Assembly: GCA_001314705.1 (NCBI GenBank)
Contig: LJSU01000009.1
Coordinates: forward strand, 248,001 to 312,000
From: Rhodobacteraceae bacterium HLUCCO07
GTDB lineage: Bacteria; Pseudomonadota; Alphaproteobacteria; Rhodobacterales; Rhodobacteraceae
Length of the DNA stretch: 64,000 bases
Reading direction: 5' to 3'
Both the position numbers and the translations under genes were made by a program. Shown in pieces: positions 57,714 through 64,000 of this stretch (the stretch's first letter is position 1; the number at the start of each line of letters is the position of its first letter). A model generated the notes under the pieces. It was given only the letters and a program-made list of their open reading frames with translations, searched no databases and was not told the origin of the DNA.

Positions 57714-58328
57714 ATGTCCAAGGAATTTCTCGACAAGGTCTATGAACTGACCGAAGGCGGCGATAGCCGCGCACTCTATGCCGAATGGGCCGAAACCTAC
57801 GAGGCCGAAATGACTGCCAACGGGTATGCGACACCCGCGCGCATCGCCGACGCGCTCGCAAGGTTTGCAAACGATAAGTCAGCGCCGCTGCTCGATTACG
57901 GATGTGGCACGGGCTTGTCCGGCCTCGCGCTCCAGAACGCCGGGTTCACGGTGATCGACGGCATCGACGTGACCGCGGAAATGCTGGCCATCGCGCGGCA
58001 GAAATCGGCCTACCGGAACCTTGCCCTGGCCGACCCGGCACAGCCCGCACCGGTGACGCCCGGCGCCTATTCGATGATCACCGCCATCGGGGTCATTGGC
58101 ATCGGCGCGGCGCCGCTTTCGCTTTTCGACGAGTTGATGAGGGCATTGCCGCGCCACGGGCTTTTCGCCTTTTCCTTCAATGACCACTCGCTTGAACAGC
58201 CCGAGTATGAGGCCAAGATCATGGAGTGGACCGATGGTGGCGCCTCGCGCTTGCTGTGCCGGGAGCATGGCGATCACATCCCAGGACAAGACCTTAAGTC
58301 CAACATATATATTCTTGAAAAAGCGTGA
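57714..58328 (+). CDS. Class I SAM-dependent methyltransferase (METTL27/WBSCR27-like)
   Basis: 204 aa. SAM motif I LLDYGCGTGLSGLALQNAG, acidic residue in IDGIDVTAEMLAIARQK, and a typical N-terminus (LTEGGDSRALYAEWAETYEAEM) like METTL27. Substrate unknown. It sits between trmFO (22 bp before) and gluQRS (overlapping start), so a tRNA- or translation-related target is suggested by context only. Confidence 0.87.
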   Translation: MSKEFLDKVYELTEGGDSRALYAEWAETYEAEMTANGYATPARIADALARFANDKSAPLLDYGCGTGLSGLALQNAGFTVIDGIDVTAEMLAIARQKSAYRNLALADPAQPAPVTPGAYSMITAIGVIGIGAAPLSLFDELMRALPRHGLFAFSFNDHSLEQPEYEAKIMEWTDGGASRLLCREHGDHIPGQDLKSNIYILEKA

Positions 58329-59203
58329 ATTTCCGAACCCGCTTTGCACCATCTCCAACCGGTCCCCTGCATCTGGGCCACGCCTACTCGGCCATGCTCG
58401 CCCAAGATCTGGCGCAACGGGCTGGAGGTGAGTGCCTGCTCAGGATCGAAGATATCGACCAAAGTCGTTCACGCCCTGAATGGGAGGCGCAGATATACGA
58501 CGATCTTGAATGGCTGGGCCTGACCTGGCCGCAACCGGTCATGCGCCAATCCGACCGGCTGGACAGTTACCGCGCGACCCTCGCGCATTTCTGGTCGCGC
58601 GGGTTGCTCTATCCATGCACCTGCAAACGGCGCGACATCGCCGCCGCGGCCAGTGCGCCGCAGGAAGGTGGCGCCCCTCTGATCGGACCTGACGGAATGG
58701 TCTATCCCGGTACGTGTCGACCGGGGCACCCGCCTTCGGGTCCACGACCTGATGCCGCGCTGCGCCTCGACATGGCCCGTGCCACGGCGCTGCTTGCCGC
58801 CCAACCGATGCACCCACCGCTCGCCTTTCGCGAAGAGGGATCAGGCCCAAGTGGCGAAACCGGCCTGATCGGTATCCCTTTCGACTGGCTGCTCTCCAAT
58901 GTGGGTGATGTCGTGCTGGCACGGCGCGGGATGGCGGGATCCTACCACCTGTCGGTCGTGCTTGACGACGCTGCGCAGGGCGTCACTCATGTCGTGCGCG
59001 GCGAGGATCTGTTCGGCGCAACCGCGATCCATGTTGTCTTGCAACGGCTTCTGCATCTCCCCACGCCAATCTATCACCACCATCGCCTGATCCGCGACGA
59101 GAACGGCAAGCGCCTTGCCAAGCGCGACAACGCCCGTGCCATCGCCACTTACCGCGCCGAGGGGCGCACACCAGAGGAGCTTCGTTCGATCGTCGGACTC
59201 TGA
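58325..59203 (+). CDS. gluQRS: Glutamyl-Q tRNA(Asp) synthetase
   Basis: GltX paralogue lacking the anticodon-binding domain; attaches glutamate to queuosine in tRNA-Asp. HIGH-type motif FAPSPTGPLHLGHAYSA, zinc-site cysteines in YPCTCKRRD and VYPGTCRPG, and KMSKS-like KRLAKRDNA. 292 aa, family size, ending right after the catalytic core. Starts at GTG overlapping the methyltransferase stop. Confidence 0.95.
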   Translation: MNFRTRFAPSPTGPLHLGHAYSAMLAQDLAQRAGGECLLRIEDIDQSRSRPEWEAQIYDDLEWLGLTWPQPVMRQSDRLDSYRATLAHFWSRGLLYPCTCKRRDIAAAASAPQEGGAPLIGPDGMVYPGTCRPGHPPSGPRPDAALRLDMARATALLAAQPMHPPLAFREEGSGPSGETGLIGIPFDWLLSNVGDVVLARRGMAGSYHLSVVLDDAAQGVTHVVRGEDLFGATAIHVVLQRLLHLPTPIYHHHRLIRDENGKRLAKRDNARAIATYRAEGRTPEELRSIVGL

Positions 59204-59255
59204 TCCGAATGGCCGACCTGCATGCTGTCAGGCAGAGACCATCACACCATTCTCA

Positions 59256-60299
59256 TCAAGTGATCGCATCTTCCTCGAAAAGCGGATCTTCTTCGAGTTG
59301 GGACGAAAGAAATTCGAGTGTCTCTTCCACATCATCCATGTCGGAAACCTGCGCCAGATGAAACACCGCGTCCCCCTCGTTCACACTCGGAAACACGGTT
59401 CGACCGACGATCAGTCCGGCACGGTCCGAAACCACGGGGATTTCGACTTCGCCAAACGGATCCGACACGACGGCCAGGGTCTCGCCTTCCTCGATCATGT
59501 CGCCTTCCGACCTGAAGGATCTCAGCAATCCCCCCTGTGGAGCCCTGAGCCAACGACTTGACACCGATACGAGTGGTTTGCGCCGCGGTTTCGCGATGCC
59601 TTTCGAGGGCAACATGCCCTGATCCCGCAAGACCCGTAGAATGCCGCTCACACCGGCCCGAACGGCCATCTCGTCAAAACGCAACGCCTCACCCGCTTCA
59701 TAAAGCAGGACATCGACCCCCGCCTCCTTGGCCGCCGCACGCAATGATCCTTCGCGAAGCTGCGAATAGAGGATCACCGGCGCCCCGAAAACGCCAGCCA
59801 AGCGGGATGTCTCGCGGTTGTCCGGTGAAATCCGGATCTGGGGCAGGTTCGTGCGATGCACGGCCGCCGAATGCAGATCGATTCCAAGGTCGCATCGGCC
59901 GACAATCTCTTCCATGAAAAGATGCGCAAGGCGTGACGCAAGCGATCCGCCCTCGGTGCCGGGAAAGCACCGGTTGAGATCACGCCTGTCGGGCAAATAC
60001 CTGGAATGGCTCAGAAATCCGAAAGCATTGACGATTGGAATGGCGATCAGCGTGCCACGCAGGCTTTTCAACCCGGGCAGCCGCAACAGGCGCCGCACGA
60101 TCTCGACCCCGATGATCTCGTCGCCATGCACCCCCGCGCTCACGAACACGATCGGCCCATCTCGCCTGCCATGAATGACATGGGCCGACATCGTGACCGG
60201 CGTGTGATCCGACATCACGCTGACCGGAAGGTTGATGGTGCGGCGTGTGCCTGGGGGCACACTCTCCTGGCCAATCCGAAAAGCCGCGCGCTTCACCAT
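59256..60299 (-). CDS. Succinylglutamate desuccinylase/aspartoacylase family protein
   Basis: Zinc-dependent deacylase or carboxypeptidase-like protein (M14/AstE fold). Zn ligands: VSAGVHGDEIIGVEIVRRL (HxxE) and LGIDLHSAAVHRTNLPQ (His); catalytic Glu in LLYEAGEALRFDE. LPDRRDLNRCFPG is the arginine block. The C-terminal ~80 residues (APQGGLLRSFRSEGDMIEEGETLAVVSDPFGE) form a lipoyl/biotinyl-like barrel. 347 aa. This subtype often adjoins rimK genes elsewhere; none is here. Substrate unknown. Confidence 0.88.
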   Translation of the reverse strand: MVKRAAFRIGQESVPPGTRRTINLPVSVMSDHTPVTMSAHVIHGRRDGPIVFVSAGVHGDEIIGVEIVRRLLRLPGLKSLRGTLIAIPIVNAFGFLSHSRYLPDRRDLNRCFPGTEGGSLASRLAHLFMEEIVGRCDLGIDLHSAAVHRTNLPQIRISPDNRETSRLAGVFGAPVILYSQLREGSLRAAAKEAGVDVLLYEAGEALRFDEMAVRAGVSGILRVLRDQGMLPSKGIAKPRRKPLVSVSSRWLRAPQGGLLRSFRSEGDMIEEGETLAVVSDPFGEVEIPVVSDRAGLIVGRTVFPSVNEGDAVFHLAQVSDMDDVEETLEFLSSQLEEDPLFEEDAIT

Positions 60300-60458
60300 T
60301 CGTCATTCCCCTTCTAGCGAGCCCCCGGTTTCATCCTGTCACCGGTCGAACGGTGCGACACCTCTCAGAAACCCTCGGGCGTGCTCTGCCTATCTGAATT
60401 GCATGTTGCCTCTCACCGTCCTCCGAGACCACGCGCGCACCCGACGGCCAATCCTCGC

Positions 60459-61598
60459 CTAGACACCGATCAACGGCAAGCGGCCACTGGCAAATGGGCT
60501 GAGGCGTTGCGGCCCATCCTCGCGGATGACGATGTTCTCCTCATGCACCATGAATATGCCCTCTGCCGTCTCGATCGCGGGTTCAAGCGTGATCACCATC
60601 CCCGGCTCAAGCTCGGTATCGTCCCGCGCCGTCAGTGAAAGCCCCTCGGTCAGTTGCATCCCCAGCCCGTGACCCAGCCGCCCGGCGGTTTCGCCCGCCC
60701 CCACGATGCGGGCCATCGCCGCCCATACATCACGCGCCCGCGCCCCCGGCCGTGCCACCGCTTCTCCCGCCTCGACAGCCTCGACCAGATGCGCCCAGGC
60801 GGCCTCGGCCCTCGGATTGGCCTCACCGATGGCGAAATTCCGATCGAAATCACAGAAGTATCCGTCCCACACCGCCCCGGTATCGAGCATCAGAACATCA
60901 CCCTCGGACAGTGGCGCTTCGTCGGCGGGCGAAATCACGTCCGCATAGCCCAGCGGCCCCGCCCCGCCCGCGACATAAGGCACCCAATCCGCTCCCTCCT
61001 CCAGCAGCAGGCGCTGAAAGCCGCGAAACACTTCCGTCATGGCGACACCCGCACGCGCCACCTCGCCGATCCGCGTGAAAGCCCGGCCAGCAATGGCACA
61101 GCTTTGAGCGATCTTGGCGATCTCGGCTTCGGATTTTACCGCGCGCAGATGCGCCACGATCCCGTCATCGTCACCGAAATCGATACCCACACCCTGCAAC
61201 CGCCCGAAATCGGCCAGCGGCATCCGCAGATGAGTCTCCGGGCCCGACGGAATACCAACCTTCCCACCGCGCGCCACCTCGTGCAGCGTCTTGCCCAGAA
61301 GGCTCACCCCGTCATCGACGGGGTTGGGTGCGGTCCATGTGCGGATATCGCGCAGCCATGTCCGCCCCATCAGCGCCGCCCCGATCGAAGGAATAACCGC
61401 GATCGGATCGCCCACCATGGGCAAAACCACGAACCACGGGCGCGACGGGCTCTCCCAGAACCGGGTGATAAAGCCAGTAAAATAACGAATATCGGGCTCG
61501 GTCGTAAGCAAAAGTGCCGAAAGCCCCAGCCGGTCCATTGCGGCCTGCGCACGGTCGACCCGCGCGCGATGCTCTTCCTCGGAAAATCCACGCATCAT
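60459..61598 (-). CDS. M24 family metallopeptidase (Xaa-Pro peptidase-like)
   Basis: Creatinase-fold hydrolase. N-terminal domain with LLTTEPDIRYFTGFITRFWESPSRPWFVVLP; C-terminal pita-bread domain with metal ligands Asp in VLMLDTGAVWDGYFCDFDRNF, His in GHGLGMQLTEG, and Glu in VITLEPAIE and VHEENIVI. 379 aa. ATG overlaps the stop of the upstream diaminopropionate ammonia-lyase gene, implying one pathway; it may hydrolyse an N-acyl or peptide-like precursor. Confidence 0.88.
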   Translation of the reverse strand: MMRGFSEEEHRARVDRAQAAMDRLGLSALLLTTEPDIRYFTGFITRFWESPSRPWFVVLPMVGDPIAVIPSIGAALMGRTWLRDIRTWTAPNPVDDGVSLLGKTLHEVARGGKVGIPSGPETHLRMPLADFGRLQGVGIDFGDDDGIVAHLRAVKSEAEIAKIAQSCAIAGRAFTRIGEVARAGVAMTEVFRGFQRLLLEEGADWVPYVAGGAGPLGYADVISPADEAPLSEGDVLMLDTGAVWDGYFCDFDRNFAIGEANPRAEAAWAHLVEAVEAGEAVARPGARARDVWAAMARIVGAGETAGRLGHGLGMQLTEGLSLTARDDTELEPGMVITLEPAIETAEGIFMVHEENIVIREDGPQRLSPFASGRLPLIGV

Positions 61599-62611
61599 TC
61601 CGCCGCCTCGCTCAGGATGCACAATACCCGCGCATCCGGCCCCAAAGGATCCATCGCCAGAAGCGCGGCCAGCCCCGCCCCACCCGAGGGCGTGGTCTCC
61701 AACCCCGCCCCGGCCAGTTGTGGCATTGCCGCCGCCGCGTGCTCTTCGCTGATCGTGACGAAGGTATCCGCATCGCGCGCCAACCCCTTGAGCGCGATCA
61801 GCGACGGCTCCTTGCAATCCAGTCGCCCCATGGCGGACACCGGCCCCGCGGTCACAACGGCACGCCCCGCCCGCACACTCTCGGTCAGCGCCGGTGCCGC
61901 GACAGGTTCGACCACGATGATCCGTGGATAATCACCCCAGGCCGCGCGGAACAAGGCGGCACAGGACGCCGCCAATCCACCCACCCCCGCCTGCAACAGG
62001 ATATGGGTGGGCGGCTCGTCCATCGCCTGCACGACCTCGCCAGCCAGCGCCAGGTATCCCTCCATCACCCGCAACGGCTGGTCGAAATAGCCCGGCCACG
62101 AGGAATCCGACAACAGCGCCCATTGGTTTTCTTCTGCCGCCTGCAGTGCCGCAGTCATGCTTTCCTCATATGTGGTTCCCGCACGCACCACCTTCGCACC
62201 GATCCCGCGCAGGCGCTCGGCAAAGGCTTCGGGCACGGCCTCGCTCAAATAGATCACCGCGCGCGCACCAAAGGCCATGGCCCCCGCGGCGACCGACAGC
62301 CCGTGATTGCCCGCGCTCGCCGCGACATAGGTGCGGCCCCGCACCCGACCCTCGACAGCATCTCGCGCGATCACATAGGCCGCACCGAGTGCCTTGAAAC
62401 TGCCGAGACCCATCCGCGCGCGCTCGTCCTTGACAAAGACCTCGCCTGCGCCGGCAAAACCGTCGCGGCGGACCAGCGGCGTTACATCGTGGAAGGGACA
62501 GCGCGCCAACAATGCCCCAACTGCCTGCATATCGACACTCGGCCAGGGCACATCGGCCATGCCCTCCAATTCGAGGCCCCTGCCCCGCCACGGATTGTAA
62601 AGTCGTTGCAT
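61595..62611 (-). CDS. Diaminopropionate ammonia-lyase (fold type II PLP enzyme)
   Basis: PLP-dependent eliminase related to threonine dehydratase; expected to convert 2,3-diaminopropionate to pyruvate and ammonia. PLP Lys in [15 protein letters not shown], phosphate-binding/substrate block [48 protein letters not shown], and [18 protein letters not shown]. 338 aa, somewhat shorter than the ~400-aa E. coli YgeX, so a related beta-eliminase cannot be ruled out. AAGGA precedes the ATG. Confidence 0.85.
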   Translation of the reverse strand: MQRLYNPWRGRGLELEGMADVPWPSVDMQAVGALLARCPFHDVTPLVRRDGFAGAGEVFVKDERARMGLGSFKALGAAYVIARDAVEGRVRGRTYVAASAGNHGLSVAAGAMAFGARAVIYLSEAVPEAFAERLRGIGAKVVRAGTTYEESMTAALQAAEENQWALLSDSSWPGYFDQPLRVMEGYLALAGEVVQAMDEPPTHILLQAGVGGLAASCAALFRAAWGDYPRIIVVEPVAAPALTESVRAGRAVVTAGPVSAMGRLDCKEPSLIALKGLARDADTFVTISEEHAAAAMPQLAGAGLETTPSGGAGLAALLAMDPLGPDARVLCILSEAAE

Positions 62612-62814
62612 GCTCCATTCCTTTTACGTTCTGCCAGTCTTGGGCTTTTGGGCGGCCATCGCAACCCCGCAACGCGCGCTCTGCACGGACGCCCTGGAAA
62701 CCGCCCCACCGGCGCCACAAACCGCGCGCTTGCCCCCTTCCATGCCCCGCCCCCTTGTCGTATGACGACGCCAGTCGAAGGACACAGCGCCGGAACCCCG
62801 GGGGAAACGCGAAA

Positions 62815-64000
62815 ATGACCGACCCAGCCATCACCGAAGATCTGATCGCCGCACATGGGCTCAAGCCCGACGAATACGCCCGCATCCTCGAGATCATCGG
62901 GCGCGAGCCAACTTTCACCGAGCTGGGAATCTTCTCGGCAATGTGGAACGAACATTGCTCCTACAAATCCTCCAAGAAATGGCTGCGCACCCTTCCGACC
63001 GAGGGCCCACAGGTGATCTGCGGGCCGGGCGAGAACGCCGGCGTGATCGACATCGGCGATAACCAGGCCGTGATCTTCAAGATGGAAAGCCACAATCACC
63101 CTTCCTATATCGAGCCCTACCAGGGCGCGGCCACGGGCGTGGGCGGCATCCTGCGCGATGTTTTCACCATGGGCGCACGACCCATCGCCGCCATGAACTC
63201 GCTTTCCTTTGGCGAAGTTGCACATCCCAAGACAAGGCAACTGGTGCATGGCGTGGTCGAAGGCATCGGCGGATACGGCAACTGCTTCGGCGTGCCCACC
63301 GTGGGCGGAGAGGTGCGGTTCGATCCGGCCTACAACGGCAACTGCCTCGTCAACGCCTTTGCCGCAGGTCTCGCGGATGCGGACAAGATTTTCTACTCTG
63401 CCGCCTCCGGCGTCGGTATGCCGGTGGTCTATCTCGGCGCCAAGACCGGGCGCGACGGCGTCGGCGGCGCCACCATGGCCAGTGCCGAATTCGATGAATC
63501 GATCGAGGAGAAACGCCCCACCGTTCAGGTTGGCGACCCCTTCACCGAGAAACGCCTGATGGAGGCAACGCTGGAATTGATGGCCACCGGTGCGGTCATC
63601 TCGATCCAGGACATGGGCGCGGCGGGCCTCACCTGTTCGGCGGTCGAAATGGGCGACAAGGGGGGGCTGGGCGTCAAGCTGCAACTTGATGACGTGCCCC
63701 AGCGCGAGGCCGCGATGACGGCCTACGAGATGATGCTCTCGGAAAGCCAGGAGCGCATGCTGATGGTCCTGCGACCCGAGAAAGAAGCCGAGGCGCGGGC
63801 GGTGTTCGAGAAATGGGATCTCGATTTCGCCATCGTCGGCGAAACCATCCCCGAAGATCGTTTCCTTATCCTGCATGGCAATTCGGTCATGGCCGATCTG
63901 CCGCTCTCCAAGCTCTCCTCCGAAGCCCCCGAGTATGATCGACCATGGGTCGAAACCCCACCCACAGACCCGCTCGACCCCGAAAGTGTACCGGGGGTCG
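62815..64000 (+). CDS. purL: Phosphoribosylformylglycinamidine synthase subunit PurL (C-terminus cut by window edge)
   Basis: ATP-dependent FGAM synthesis, fourth step of purine synthesis, in the PurS/PurQ/PurL form. Blocks: [105 protein letters not shown] and [22 protein letters not shown]. About 395 of some 720 codons are present. ATG at 62815. Divergent from the ammonia-lyase gene. Confidence 0.97.
   Translation, partial: MTDPAITEDLIAAHGLKPDEYARILEIIGREPTFTELGIFSAMWNEHCSYKSSKKWLRTLPTEGPQVICGPGENAGVIDIGDNQAVIFKMESHNHPSYIEPYQGAATGVGGILRDVFTMGARPIAAMNSLSFGEVAHPKTRQLVHGVVEGIGGYGNCFGVPTVGGEVRFDPAYNGNCLVNAFAAGLADADKIFYSAASGVGMPVVYLGAKTGRDGVGGATMASAEFDESIEEKRPTVQVGDPFTEKRLMEATLELMATGAVISIQDMGAAGLTCSAVEMGDKGGLGVKLQLDDVPQREAAMTAYEMMLSESQERMLMVLRPEKEAEARAVFEKWDLDFAIVGETIPEDRFLILHGNSVMADLPLSKLSSEAPEYDRPWVETPPTDPLDPESVPGV

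Noticed and set aside
59256-60299. Assignment as the ectoine-pathway deacetylase DoeB, given the nearby M24 peptidase and PLP lyase
   Set aside because: The HxxE block reads AGVHGDEIIG and the chain has a lipoyl-like C-terminal barrel, fitting the desuccinylase-like subtype instead; no other ectoine gene is present.

Overview
This 64 kb window is GC-rich, gene-dense chromosome from an alphaproteobacterium, very probably a Rhodobacterales (Roseobacter-group) member. The evidence is a GAAC-N7-GAAC LexA box in front of lexA, a gene-transfer-agent (GTA) type endolysin/holin pair inside a cytochrome c maturation cluster, the gene order trpGDC-moaC-moeA-lexA-comEC-gltX-gltA, and translated products that all read as alphaproteobacterial. 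I see no insertion sequence, prophage, CRISPR array, rRNA or tRNA gene. Almost everything is housekeeping or ordinary accessory metabolism. Both ends cut genes: a class II DAHP synthase on the left and purL on the right.

Layout. 1-3.7 kb: DAHP synthase (partial), a GlxA/AraC regulator and a PQQ-type sugar dehydrogenase. 3.8-9.4 kb: a complete branched-chain-amino-acid-type (HAAT) ABC transporter in the order binding protein, livG, livF, livH, livM, with a strong stem-loop after the binding-protein gene. 9.4-12.1 kb: a HerA-like ATPase and an IalB-family periplasmic protein, separated by a gap with RNA-like hairpins. 12.2-14.8 kb: lpxD, a dedicated acyl carrier protein and a ketoacyl-ACP synthase (lipid A acyl supply). 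14.9-17.4 kb: an L,D-transpeptidase divergent from a MepK-like DUF882 endopeptidase (cell wall). 17.5-25.7 kb: acetyltransferase, amidase, a small membrane protein, lepA, a luciferase-like oxidoreductase and a divergent polysaccharide-deacetylase protein. 25.9-30.7 kb: trpGDC, moaC, moeA and lexA. 30.7-35.6 kb: comEC, gltX, gltA.

35.7-43.5 kb is a long minus-strand block, transcribed argC > ccmE > GTA-type endolysin > holin > ccmF > ccmH > enoyl-CoA hydratase, with murI and an acyltransferase upstream. 43.7-48.4 kb: indolepyruvate ferredoxin oxidoreductase, a divergent LysR regulator with a perfect operator-like palindrome between them, and a candidate 3'-UTR small RNA after lysR. 48.5-49.6 kb: rplM-rpsI. 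49.7-52.2 kb: a DMT permease and speD-speE. 52.5-54.4 kb: a 642-residue protein with 49-residue repeats and a channel-like C-terminus. 54.7-59.2 kb: a thioesterase, an ECHDC3-like crotonase, and a tRNA-modification operon trmFO-methyltransferase-gluQRS. 59.3-64 kb: a succinylglutamate-desuccinylase-family protein, an M24 peptidase/diaminopropionate ammonia-lyase pair, and purL.

The least explained features are the repeat/channel-like membrane protein, the CCUCC-loop RNA candidates, an orphan minus-strand terminator near 20.0 kb, and the placement of phage-derived lysis genes between ccmE and ccmF. Functional statements rest on motif recognition by eye; no database search was possible.
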